Shown: positions 43,153-51,402, numbered from the stretch's first letter. The stretch: DNA of 64,000 nucleotides from an uncultured delta proteobacterium (GCA_903911145.1 CAIWCD010000034.1:40703-104702); one strand, 5' to 3'. Numbers and translations are program-made. The notes: a model not told the origin generated them from the letters alone.

Positions 43153-43547
43153 GTGACGGGTGACGTTCTCTGCTCAGGTTTGCGAAGGGCTATCGTGCTC
43201 GCGTTGATACTGGCCGCGTCTGCCTCGGCACCGCTTGAGTGGAAGCAACTCGCCGCTGGAGCGAGGCGATGATCGCGCAGGACCGCGCTGGGAGAATCCT
43301 CTTCCTCTTCTCGCGCACCCCTTACGAAATGGCGGACCTGAACAACCGAATCCTCGCGCTCCCTCTTGGGATCACGCGCGCCATGCACGTCGAAGGCGGC
43401 CCGGAAGCGAGCCTGTCGATTCATATCGGCGGCATATCGAGCGACGCTGCAGGCTCCTATGAGACCGGCTTTCGCAACGACGATTCCAACACCGAGCAGT
43501 GGCCAATCCCGAACGTGCTCGGCGTCCACGCCGGCCCGGCCAAGTAG
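43153..43547 (+). pseudogene. Phosphodiester glycosidase (NAGPA/DUF2233-like) remnant with internal deletion
   Basis: Two reading frames each carry one end of the same kind of gene. Frame one starts GTG 43153, gives a signal peptide (IVLALILAASASAP) and LEWKQLAAGARR, then stops at 43270-43272. Frame two, open to 43547, gives GRILFLFSRTPYEMADLNNR and LGITRAMHVEGGPEASLSIH, matching the C-terminal part of phosphodiester glycosidase domains (the A-x-LDGGxSS-like site). The middle of the domain, perhaps 100 residues or more, and the frame are lost near 43260. It lies between the two inverted structured elements. Confidence 0.65.
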
Positions 43548-43642
43548 CTCGCGTGAGCTCTTGCTCGGTACCCCGCGAGATCGGACGAGCGATTTAATCA
43601 CGCCACGTCGTTATCCCCGTCTCGCGCGAAATCCTTGTTCAA

Positions 43643-43886
43643 GGCGGCCGGGAGGCAGGGGCGTGGTCTGGCGACATTTCGCCCCGACCAGCACGCTCCG
43701 GTTTCGCCTGATCGCGTCCTCTTCCCAAGAGCGGCCGGCTCCGGGAGCCGAGCCGCGACGGTCAACGCGGCTTGATATCAACCTCGATATCTCCGCCCGC
43801 GTTGACTCGCCCCAAGTACGCCCTCGATCGCGCCCCGAGACATCCAGGTGCGTGTCGCCAGACCACGCCCCTGCCTCCCGGCCGCC
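43643..43886. repeat. Structured element copy 2 (244 bp, perfect 34-bp inverted ends)
   Basis: The arms 43643-43676 and 43853-43886 are exact reverse complements over 34 bp. Read on the minus strand, the order is the same as copy 1: CGCACCTG tract, a 10-bp stem (GTCAACGCGG 43761-43770 with 43797-43806) around a 26-nt loop, a hairpin CGGCTC-CGG-GAGCCG (43736-43750) extended by GCGGC/GCCGC, then the GGTCGGGGCGAAA tract (on the plus strand, 43677-43689). Stem sequences differ from copy 1 while pairing is kept. A further small hairpin TCTT-CCC-AAGA lies at 43720-43730. No target-site duplication is visible. The next gene ends 23 bp downstream. Confidence 0.75.
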
Positions 43887-43908
43887 GCCCCCTCGATAAT
43901 TCCGCGCT

Positions 43909-45582
43909 CTACTCGAACAACTTCTCGACAGGCACAACCTCGATATCGCCCTCCGATTCAATCCCCAGCGGATAAGCTTGAATCTTCGTATCGAGGTCGA
44001 GAATCCCCTGCGGCTTGGTCGCGCCGTTCGCGTAATGAATCGGGGAGGGGGTATTGGCGAGAAGCTCCGTCTTGAGTTCGCCCATATTCGGCCCCGCGAG
44101 GACGATCTGCAGATCGCCCGGCGTGACCCACTTCTTCCACGCCGCGTTCACCTGCTCCGTCGTCACGCTGTCGAGCGACTTGCGCCACGACGCGAGGAAT
44201 CCGCTCTGGCCATAGAAATCATCGTCGAGCGCATATCCGAGCTTGCGGCCGTCGGTCTGGTCGAACATCAGGAGATATCCATCGAGGAATCCCTTGGTGC
44301 GCGCAACCTCCTCGTCGGTGAACGGCTCGTCATTGAGCGACTGGTTGAGCTCATAGAGCGCAGCGCGCAGGGCGAAGAGGCGGTTGTCGTTCTGCACCGG
44401 ACGCAGCCAGATGGTGAACTCCTGTTGATGGCGCGCCCGTCCCGTCTGCGCGGTTGCCGCGTCGCCGCCCTCCTGCTCGAAATGCTCGATATAGGCATAG
44501 TCACCATAGTTCAGGCCACGCGCCTCGCGCAGGCGCTGCATTAACCGCCCATTAAACTGTCGGTGCTCGCCAAAGGCCGAGCGGGCAACCGCCATCGCGG
44601 CCCAATCGGGATTGGTATGCGAGAGGTCCCATGGCATTCCGAGCGAAATGGCCGTCGAGGCAGTCGGCTTCTCGACGAGCAACACGCGAGGATGGTGCTG
44701 GCCAGGATTGATCGACGGCAGCGAAGGGTTCGAGATGCCGAACGACGGCAGCGCCGCAAACGCAGTCTGGACGCGGTCGGGAAGATCCTTCGGATATCCA
44801 CCGGAGACTCCGATGGTCAGCCGGTCGAGCGTAAAGACGTGCGCGGCGTGGGCCTTCGCCTCCTCGAGCGTGATGGAGTTGAGATCGCTGATATGCCCGT
44901 CAATCAAGCGGCCATAAGGATGGCCGCGATACATCAGCTCCGCGAGCGCTTCCTTCGCGAGCTGCTCATCGCGGGCTTGCCGCAGCGATTTCGAGATCTC
45001 CGCGACCGTCGATTCACGAACGCGCGCAAACTCCTTCGCGTCCCAGCGCGGATGCAACAGTACGTCCGAGAGAATCGGCAGGAGCTTGCCGAGGGCCGCG
45101 CGATGGACGTGCGCCGTGAACGTCGTCTCCTCGCGGTCAACGCGGACGTGAAGCTCGGCCGCGATGGGGAAGAGCGCCTCGAGCAGCGACTTGGCGTCGA
45201 GCGCAACCGTGCCTCCCTCGATCATCGTCTGCGCCGCAAGCTGCGTAAGGCCGGCCTTCCCCTTCGGGTCGTCGATCGAGCCGGTGCGAAAACGCAGCGC
45301 GATTGTAACGCCGGCCTTCTCTGTGGCGGGCAGCGCGATGATGGGGATCTTCGGCGCAGCGGCAGTCGGCTGGGCTGCAGTTGGCTCTGGCGGCGCCGCG
45401 GCAGTCGGCACCTCTGCAGGCGCGGGAGCGGCCACGGGTGCGGCATGGCTCGTCTCCGCGTTCTTCTTCGCAGCAGCGCGGGCCTGCGATTCCGACTCCG
45501 CATCTTTCAATGAGCGGACCTTCTCTGCCGCGCAGGCCGCGGTGATCGCGAGGAGGAGCGCCATTCGGATTGAGCGGTTCAC
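43909..45582 (-). CDS. M16-family peptidase-like lipoprotein lacking the zinc motif
   Basis: 557 aa. Lipobox ITAAC near residue 17, then a Pro/Ala-rich linker (about 40-85) and an M16 domain pair. Where active M16 enzymes have HxxEH, this has GLTQLAAQTMIEGG, so it cannot bind zinc there. The C-terminal Arg/Tyr pair that grips substrate is present (LREARGLNYGDYAYIEHF). It is thus the alpha-type partner of the adjacent active protein, as in two-subunit M16B enzymes. GTG 45582 overlaps the stop of that gene (GTGA). A TTA Leu codon is present near 44543. Confidence 0.88.
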   Translation of the reverse strand: MNRSIRMALLLAITAACAAEKVRSLKDAESESQARAAAKKNAETSHAAPVAAPAPAEVPTAAAPPEPTAAQPTAAAPKIPIIALPATEKAGVTIALRFRTGSIDDPKGKAGLTQLAAQTMIEGGTVALDAKSLLEALFPIAAELHVRVDREETTFTAHVHRAALGKLLPILSDVLLHPRWDAKEFARVRESTVAEISKSLRQARDEQLAKEALAELMYRGHPYGRLIDGHISDLNSITLEEAKAHAAHVFTLDRLTIGVSGGYPKDLPDRVQTAFAALPSFGISNPSLPSINPGQHHPRVLLVEKPTASTAISLGMPWDLSHTNPDWAAMAVARSAFGEHRQFNGRLMQRLREARGLNYGDYAYIEHFEQEGGDAATAQTGRARHQQEFTIWLRPVQNDNRLFALRAALYELNQSLNDEPFTDEEVARTKGFLDGYLLMFDQTDGRKLGYALDDDFYGQSGFLASWRKSLDSVTTEQVNAAWKKWVTPGDLQIVLAGPNMGELKTELLANTPSPIHYANGATKPQGILDLDTKIQAYPLGIESEGDIEVVPVEKLFE

Positions 45583-46958
45583 TTCGCCACCTCCTTCGAC
45601 GCCGTCGCAAGCGTGACGGTGCTTCCATTCGCTTCGGTCAGCCAGTGCTGTGCGAAGGCGGCGAGATCGGCAGCGGTCAACTTATCCACCTGCACATAGA
45701 GCTGATTAAAATAGTTCACGTCGCCCGTGATGGCGGTCATCTGCGCCAGCGTCAATGCCGCCTTATCGGCGGTATCGAGCGAGAGCGCGGTCCGATACTT
45801 GAGGTTCGAACGGACCCCTTCCAGCTTCATTCGATCGATATGTCCCGCCGCCAGCTCCTTGACCTGCTCGGCAATCGCCTTCTCGACGACCGGGATATCT
45901 TCGACCTTCTTGACCTGTGCGATCGCGCCGAAGAGCGACGGGTCGCGCAGATAGTCCCAATTGGCTTCAATCGATTCACACAGCTGGCGCCCGAGAACAA
46001 GATCCTGGTGGAGCGCGCTGGTCGGTCCGAAGAGATATCCATCCAGCAGGGTCTCTGCAGCGGCCGTCTTGATATCTCCCGCCGAGGGGATATGCCAGGC
46101 AACCCAGACGCGCGGAAGCGTCTGCGTGGGCCAATCCATATGGGCGCGGCGCGCATGTTTCTGCGGCGGCTCGACCGCCACGGCGGCCGGCTTGGCCTTC
46201 CCTTTCCATTCGCCATAGGCCTTCTCAATCAGGGCCAATGCCTTCGCGTGGTCGAAATCTCCGACGACGAAAATGGTCGCGTCATCCGGTGTGTAGTAGC
46301 GATTAAAAAATGTGCGCGAATAAGCATATCCCTGCGGCATCGCCTGGACGTCCTTGAGGAAGCCCAGCACGGTATGCCGATAGGTATGCTTGGTGAACGC
46401 CGTTCCGCTCATCTTCTCATCGAAGAGCAGATCCGGTTGGCTCGCCGACTTCGCATACTCGCCGAGAATTGCGCCCGCCTCGGTCTTGAACAACTCTTCC
46501 GGATAATCGAGGTGCGAGAAACGATCGGCCTCATAGTCGATGATCGTCGGCAGCGCCTGCGCCGGACCATAGAGGTGATAGACCGTCATATCGTAGCTGG
46601 TAAAGGCGTTGGTATTGAGCCCCAGCCGCGTGACCGTCGCGTTGTAATCATCGCCCGAGTGGGTTTTCGTGCCGCGGAACATCATATGCTCGAAGAAGTG
46701 GGCATATCCCGAACGGCCCTCTTCGGGCTCGTTGCGCGAGCCGACGCGCATCAGCGTGTAATAAGCGACGAGTCCGGGAGAGTCATAAGCGACGAACGCG
46801 ACGCGCAGGCCGTTCTTCAGGACGTGCTGTTCAATCGGATAAGGAAACGCGCGGAAGGTCGAGTCGCCAGCGGCGAGGGCGGCGCTCCCCTTGAGGGGCG
46901 CCTTGGCGGGCGCGGCAAGCGCCAGGGCCACGGAGAGCAGAAGAGCGGCGTGCATCAT
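45579..46958 (-). CDS. M16-family zinc metallopeptidase (active subunit)
   Basis: 459 aa from ATG 46958 (the frame extends to 46976). Signal peptide MMHAALLLSVALALAAPAKA. The inverted zinc motif HxxEH is YAHFFEHMMFRGT (His87, Glu90, His91), with the further Glu ligand expected in AGAILGEYAKS. The partner gene downstream lacks the motif but has the Arg/Tyr pair, so the two likely form a periplasmic heterodimer that degrades peptides. The gene diverges from tRNA-Phe. Confidence 0.9.
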   Translation of the reverse strand: MMHAALLLSVALALAAPAKAPLKGSAALAAGDSTFRAFPYPIEQHVLKNGLRVAFVAYDSPGLVAYYTLMRVGSRNEPEEGRSGYAHFFEHMMFRGTKTHSGDDYNATVTRLGLNTNAFTSYDMTVYHLYGPAQALPTIIDYEADRFSHLDYPEELFKTEAGAILGEYAKSASQPDLLFDEKMSGTAFTKHTYRHTVLGFLKDVQAMPQGYAYSRTFFNRYYTPDDATIFVVGDFDHAKALALIEKAYGEWKGKAKPAAVAVEPPQKHARRAHMDWPTQTLPRVWVAWHIPSAGDIKTAAAETLLDGYLFGPTSALHQDLVLGRQLCESIEANWDYLRDPSLFGAIAQVKKVEDIPVVEKAIAEQVKELAAGHIDRMKLEGVRSNLKYRTALSLDTADKAALTLAQMTAITGDVNYFNQLYVQVDKLTAADLAAFAQHWLTEANGSTVTLATASKEVAK

Positions 46959-47059
46959 GGGTGTCGAAACCTCCACGAGAGGAGCGGCAAAGAGCCGCGC
47001 ACCATAGCAGGGTCAAAGCGAAGCGTGAGGAAGAGCGGTTGCATGCCGTGCCTTCGCGC

Positions 47060-47088
47060 TTGACGCGCGCGGTGTAAAGCGGTTAGAC
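47060..47088 (+). promoter_or_regulatory. Sigma70-like promoter for tRNA-Phe
   Basis: TTGACG (47060-47065) and TTAGAC (47083-47088) are separated by 17 bp, close to the housekeeping consensus, and lie 15 bp before the tRNA 5' end. It is the clearest such promoter seen in the window. Confidence 0.6.
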
Positions 47089-47102
47089 GACACGCCCGTT
47101 TT

Positions 47103-47175
47103 GCCCGGGTAGCTCAGTTGGTAGAGCAGGGGACTGAAAATCCCCGTGTCACTGGTTCGATTCCGGTCCCGGGCA
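47103..47175 (+). tRNA. tRNA-Phe (GAA)
   Basis: A 73-nt cloverleaf. The acceptor stem GCCCGGG/CCCGGGC, D arm GCTC-AGTTGGTA-GAGC, anticodon arm GGGGA-CTGAAAA-TCCCC with anticodon GAA, variable loop GTGTC, T arm ACTGG-TTCGATT-CCGGT (one G-T pair) and discriminator A all fit. CC follows, so CCA is only partly encoded. It lies between the divergent M16 gene and a 415-bp gap. Confidence 0.97.
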
Positions 47176-47590
47176 CCTTATTCGCGGACTTCCCTCGTTC
47201 GCGCGTCTCACCAGTGCCAACCAATTCATCTTTGTCTGTTCCCATGAGTTGCTCGAGTCCATCACTGCGCTCAGCGCGATGAAGGCAGTCTTGGATCAGC
47301 CTGGACTGCCGACAACGTTGCCGCCGATCGCGCAGATGCCGTGTTTCCAGCTTGCGCGCGTGCGGCGCGCGGTGCTCCAATTGGCAGAGCAGCCCTCCCT
47401 TCTCGCGAGCGATCGGCGGTCGCCTCGATCTCCGCTGCAAAGCCGGTGCGCTCTTGATGCTTGCGGTTCCGACAGGAGTCACGAACCTCGTGCGACGGGC
47501 GTCGGTTGACCAGACGCTCCTCTGCACGCGGCTGCCGAGCCCGCTGCGGCCCAGTGCTCTTCGGAGTTCCTGCCTCGGCGGGCAGATCCA
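47176..47590. other. Gap of 415 bp with a possible decayed tRNA
   Basis: No convincing protein gene was found; frames here lack any domain-like sequence, and the minus-strand frame through it reads the complement of tRNA-Phe. At about 47371-47440 is a tRNA-like D arm, GCTC-CAATTGGCA-GAGC-A, followed by CTTCTCGCGAG and GGTCGCCTCGATCTCC, which vaguely resembles anticodon and T-arm sequence, but stems do not close. It may be a tRNA remnant near an integration boundary. Confidence 0.35.
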
Positions 47591-48598
47591 ATGACGAAGC
47601 GGGAAACGTTCGTGGTCCTTTGTGGCTCTGCCTTGGCGATCCTGTGCGTTGTCTTTGCAGTCTCCGCCTTCGACAGTGTGCAACCCGCGGGGACGGTCGG
47701 GCGGGCGGTCTGGTACGAGGCGCCCGGCGCGTCTGCGCAGCTCCTTCTAGGCGAGACGATATTCCGCGCGACCCGTCCCTCGTCGGGGACCTATACGGTC
47801 AACCGGCTCGTCACGATCGCCGCCGATACGGGCGCAACGAAGGTCTTTGTGATCGAGGGCGGCGGAGAGAATCCGGTGCGGTTGGTGGCGTCGCGGGGGC
47901 CCTGGATCTTTACGGTGGGCGGAGACGAGGAGCACGCTCGCTGGAAGGCACGGCAGCTCGGCCAAACGCCGCTCGGGCTGCGCGACCTGGCGGCGCAGTT
48001 CGGGCAGATCGCCGCGCCCTGGTTCCGCGCCGGGGTCGATGCGGACGGCCTCGTGCTGGTGGAAGCAGACGACAAGAAGGGTTGGCAGGTCGACCTCGCC
48101 GTCGGCAGCGCCAGCGAGCGTCCCAGCCTCGACCCATTCCCGCGCCTCGAAACGGGCGTTGAGGGCGATTGCCGCTCCGCCTCGTGGCCTATCCCCGCGA
48201 CGGTCAGCAGCTACGCCTTCGTGGAGCGCGAGGCCAAGCGCATCTCGCGCCATGATCACTGGGCCCTCGTCAGCGCGACCGTCGATGAGTATGGCAAGAT
48301 CACCGAGTTCGGCGAGATCGCTCCAGGCTTCAGCAAGCCGGCATTTCTGTGCGGTCGTCCCGGTGACGTCGTCCGGCTCGGCAGGGATGCCGTCATCGTC
48401 GAGAACGACCCCACCCCAAGCGTTTCGCGCCTATCCGAGAGCGGCCAGCGTCTGTGGACCTGGCATGCGCCCGCGTCGGCTGCGGACGAGGTGGTGGCAG
48501 GCTGGGCGGTCGGCAACGACGACGTGATCGTGCGCGTCGGCCGCAGCTTCACCCGGCTCGGCCCTGGCGGCGCAGTGCGCTGGCGCGTCGGGCGCTGA
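47591..48598 (+). CDS. Membrane-anchored beta-propeller-like protein (paralogue 1)
   Basis: 335 aa. One N-terminal hydrophobic segment (FVVLCGSALAILCVVFAVSA) anchors a periplasmic domain. Repeating blade-like segments (TYTVNRLVTIAADTGATKVF, RLVASRGPWIFTVGGDEE, VVRLGRDAVIVEN) and the closing GGAVRWRV suggest a beta-propeller similar to PA2928-type proteins. It is clearly paralogous to the next gene: the pairs TVNRLV, RGPWIF, DDKKGW/DDKKRW and HDHWAL/HDNWAL lie in the same order. Function is unknown. The two genes probably form one transcript. Confidence 0.75.
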   Translation: MTKRETFVVLCGSALAILCVVFAVSAFDSVQPAGTVGRAVWYEAPGASAQLLLGETIFRATRPSSGTYTVNRLVTIAADTGATKVFVIEGGGENPVRLVASRGPWIFTVGGDEEHARWKARQLGQTPLGLRDLAAQFGQIAAPWFRAGVDADGLVLVEADDKKGWQVDLAVGSASERPSLDPFPRLETGVEGDCRSASWPIPATVSSYAFVEREAKRISRHDHWALVSATVDEYGKITEFGEIAPGFSKPAFLCGRPGDVVRLGRDAVIVENDPTPSVSRLSESGQRLWTWHAPASAADEVVAGWAVGNDDVIVRVGRSFTRLGPGGAVRWRVGR

Positions 48599-48643
48599 AC
48601 CTGGTTCTTCGTCCATCGCACCAAGCATGAGAGGTTCAGTGTC

Positions 48644-49729
48644 ATGGCGCGCAGAAAGCAGCCGATCTACCAGAGCGACGAGAATCCCTCGGCCGACGCA
48701 GTCGACCCGTCGAAGAAACCGCGCGGCTTCTGGGTTTGGATTGCCATCTCCAGCGTGCTGAGCGGCGCCGTGGTCTGTTTGGGCGTGAGTGTCGCTGAGC
48801 CGTGGTTGAACCGCAGGCTCACGGCGGATCAGGTGGGCAACGCAGTCTGGTTTTCGGCGCCCGGGAGCCCGGCCCGTCTGCTCCTGGCCGAGGCGGTTTT
48901 TCGTTCGAGCGAAGATGGCAGTTACACCGTCAACCGGCTGGTCGCGCTCGACCCGCGGACCGGCGCCGCGACGGACACGGTCCTGCTCCACGGCGACGAC
49001 AATGACACCGTCCCGGAGCTCGTCGCGGCTCGAGGGCCGTGGATCTTCACCCTCGCGGGCGAGCGCCGCCTGGTCCGCAAGCTCGGCGAAGAACCGATCC
49101 CGCTGATCCATCTCTCGGATCGCTTTCCGCAAGTTCTCCCGCCCTGGGCCTCCGTGGTTGTCGCCCGCAGTGGTCTCCTCCTCGTCGAGTCCGATGACAA
49201 GAAGCGCTGGCTCATCGATCTCGTGGCGGGAACGGCGACGGAGCGCACCCCGATGGACCTGATCGATCGCGATATGGGCAAGAGCCTGGCCTGTCACGAC
49301 GACCGCTGGGTCTCGGGCGAGCGCACGTATGCTTTTGCCAAGCGCGAGACGACGCGCCATTCGCAGCACGACAACTGGGCGCTGATCACCGCCACCGCTG
49401 GTGAGTACGCCGAGCTCAGTGAGACCGGTGAGGTCGCCACCGGCTACGCCTCGCCCTCGTTTCTGTGCAATCCGCAGCAGGGCACGGTGATGCTCGGCAG
49501 CGATGCGCTCCTTCTCGAGGCGGGCGACTCGCTGGTCTTCTCGCGGCTCACGGCGAGTGGCACGCGCGTCTGGACGTGGAAGGCCCCGTCCGAGCAGGGC
49601 ACCAACTGGTTGGGGACCCAGGCGTGGTCGGTGAGCGATGATCTGGGCGAGGGCGTCATTGTTCGCAACGCGCGCTTTCTGACCCGACTCGACGGGCAGG
49701 GCGCGGTGCGATGGACGATCAAGCGCTGA
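48644..49729 (+). CDS. Membrane-anchored beta-propeller-like protein (paralogue 2)
   Basis: 361 aa. A charged cytoplasmic N-terminus (about 30 residues) precedes one membrane segment (GFWVWIAISSVLSGAVVCLG). The outer domain repeats the pattern of the preceding gene, with YTVNRLVALDPRTGAATDTV, VAARGPWIFTLAGERRLV and GQGAVRWTIK at the end. It starts 45 bp after its paralogue and ends 30 bp before a convergent gene. A recent tandem duplication followed by divergence is likely; protein identity looks moderate. Function is unknown. Confidence 0.75.
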   Translation: MARRKQPIYQSDENPSADAVDPSKKPRGFWVWIAISSVLSGAVVCLGVSVAEPWLNRRLTADQVGNAVWFSAPGSPARLLLAEAVFRSSEDGSYTVNRLVALDPRTGAATDTVLLHGDDNDTVPELVAARGPWIFTLAGERRLVRKLGEEPIPLIHLSDRFPQVLPPWASVVVARSGLLLVESDDKKRWLIDLVAGTATERTPMDLIDRDMGKSLACHDDRWVSGERTYAFAKRETTRHSQHDNWALITATAGEYAELSETGEVATGYASPSFLCNPQQGTVMLGSDALLLEAGDSLVFSRLTASGTRVWTWKAPSEQGTNWLGTQAWSVSDDLGEGVIVRNARFLTRLDGQGAVRWTIKR

Positions 49730-49759
49730 GGCGCGCCAGGCGAGGCTTGAAGCCCCGCC

Positions 49760-50329
49760 TCACGGCAACACGAAGATTCCGTCGTCGTTCTTGAGCTGCT
49801 GGAACAGCTCCCCGAGCTTCTCACGCTCCGGGGACTTCGTCTCCTCGACGTGGAACACGCCGCCCGCGCTGGCGTAGAACTGCGCGGCGTCCATCCCTGC
49901 CTCGGGATTGCGCACGATGAGCATGACGTGGGTGTTGATCGAGATGACGAAGCGCAGCTCGAGCCCCGATGGCCCCAGGTAGGCGGCATAGGTCTTCTTG
50001 AATTCGTCGGGCCCGAGGCGACCGAGCATGCGCGCCCAGATCGCCTTCGAGGCGGCGGGATCGTCGGACAGCGTCGCAGCCTTGTCGAGATCACCAGCCG
50101 CGAGGTGAGCGTAGAGCTGCTGCGCGCACCCGAGCGCCGAGTGGCGATCGAGCGCGTCCTTCGCGCCCTGGAAGTGAACGGGCGGTGTCTGCACCTGCAC
50201 TTTCGCCTGCAGAGACTTGCCCTGCACCGTGAAGGAGCGAAGCGCTCCATCCGTTGCTGAAGCGGGTGACCCTGCCATGGCGGAACCTCCAAGGAAACCC
50301 AGCGTCATCGCAACCAAAATGCGCGACAT
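49760..50329 (-). CDS. Exported protein of unknown function
   Basis: 189 aa from ATG 50329, with GGAG 6 nt upstream (TTG 50341 is in frame but worse). Signal peptide SRILVAMTLGFLGGSAMAGS, then a soluble helical domain (LGCAQQLYAHLAAGDLDKAA, FKKTYAAYLGPSGLELRFVI) and a C-terminal KLGELFQQLKNDDGIFVLP. No family recognised. It diverges from the Gly-rich lipoprotein gene across 252 bp. Confidence 0.75.
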   Translation of the reverse strand: MSRILVAMTLGFLGGSAMAGSPASATDGALRSFTVQGKSLQAKVQVQTPPVHFQGAKDALDRHSALGCAQQLYAHLAAGDLDKAATLSDDPAASKAIWARMLGRLGPDEFKKTYAAYLGPSGLELRFVISINTHVMLIVRNPEAGMDAAQFYASAGGVFHVEETKSPEREKLGELFQQLKNDDGIFVLP

Positions 50330-50581
50330 CACATTCTCCAATCACACGCCCCTCGGCGTGCACGAGTGCGCACGAACGCAGTTCAAGGCGGCGCAGTGCG
50401 AAAACGCTACCACGGGCTGCTGGCGCGGGGATCGCTGCGTGCCGCGCTTTGCGAACGTCTGCGGCCACAGGGCGGTTGTCGCGTCCGATAGAATTCGTGC
50501 GCTCCCGATGTTGCAGTTTTCGCGGGCCCTCGTCCTAGGGGAAACGGGTGACCAATACCGGTCGCCGACCTGAGGAGCGCC

Positions 50582-51367
50582 ATGAGCCGCACGTTCGCAT
50601 CGTTCATCCCCGTGTCTTTCTTATTGGCCGTGCTCGCAGGTTGTGGCGGCTCGGATCAGGGCGCGCAGTGCACCGCGGCGAGCGACTGCCAGAACGTGGC
50701 GTGCACCTGCGGCGACGGCAACATCATCAACCACCAGGGCTGCGTGGATGGCACGTGCGACTCCGAGAGCGCGTGCGCGAGCGTCTGCATCGGACACGGA
50801 GGCGGGTCGGGAGGTGGGAGCGGCGGCGGTTCCGGCGGAGGCAGCGCGGGAGGCTCGGGTGGCGGGAGCGCTGGCGGATCGGGCGGAGGAAGCGCCGGTG
50901 GATCAGGCGGCGGGCACGGAGGTGGCGCTGGAGGAGGAAGCGCTGGTGGCTCTGGTGGCGGACATGGAGGCGGCTCGGGCGGCGGTAGCGCAGGAGGATC
51001 GGGAGGAGGAACTGCCGGCGGATCCGGAGGTGGCAGCGGCGGAGGAAGCCCGTCGTGCGACGGAAACTTCAGCACGGGATCGACGTTCAATACCGGCAAC
51101 GATGTCTATGTCGCCTGCAACAACAACCCGCTCAACGGTGAAGGGGCTCCGACCAACTGCAAGACCGGCCGGTTCATCATGTTCAAGAGTCCCGGGCTTT
51201 GCTACTGCCTCTACGACTGCGCCGACATCGCATCCTCGCCGCAGCCCGGCCAGGCCTGCTCCGACGATGGCTCCGTGGTCTGCGAACGGGTCCAGAATGA
51301 CCAGGGGCAGATCAACAATCTCTGCCTGACGAAGACCTGGCAGGACCTGGTCTGCCGCGCGCCTTGA
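50582..51367 (+). CDS. Cysteine-rich lipoprotein with Gly/Ser repeat linker
   Basis: 261 aa. Lipobox LAGC near residue 21. Two Cys-rich parts flank a long spacer of GGGSGGGSAGGS-type repeats (about residues 72-157). The C-terminal domain has about eight Cys (CDGNFSTGSTFN, CYCLYDCAD, VCERVQNDQGQINNLCLTKT). Such Gly/Ser-spaced lipoproteins are frequent in myxobacteria; the spacer probably holds a disulfide-bonded domain away from the membrane. ATG 50582 has GAGGAG 5 nt upstream. The 252-bp region before it should hold divergent promoters; none is strong by eye. Confidence 0.8.
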   Translation: MSRTFASFIPVSFLLAVLAGCGGSDQGAQCTAASDCQNVACTCGDGNIINHQGCVDGTCDSESACASVCIGHGGGSGGGSGGGSGGGSAGGSGGGSAGGSGGGSAGGSGGGHGGGAGGGSAGGSGGGHGGGSGGGSAGGSGGGTAGGSGGGSGGGSPSCDGNFSTGSTFNTGNDVYVACNNNPLNGEGAPTNCKTGRFIMFKSPGLCYCLYDCADIASSPQPGQACSDDGSVVCERVQNDQGQINNLCLTKTWQDLVCRAP

Positions 51368-51402
51368 GCGTCGTGAGCTGAGACGCGCGCCAAATCGTGC
51401 AG

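Noticed and set aside
42873..43886. The paired elements as an insertion sequence or retron
   Set aside because: No transposase, reverse transcriptase or HNH gene lies within or beside them, and no clear target-site duplications were seen, so neither class can be claimed.
47114..47683. Minus-strand frame of 189 codons over tRNA-Phe and the following gap
   Set aside because: Its C-terminal residues are the translated complement of the tRNA (GTGIEPVTRGFS type), a well-known artefact; no domain-like sequence elsewhere in it.
50790..51050. Gly/Ser-coding repeats as a CRISPR-like or DNA repeat array
   Set aside because: Repeats are short, irregular and in frame with a lipoprotein; they reflect protein composition.
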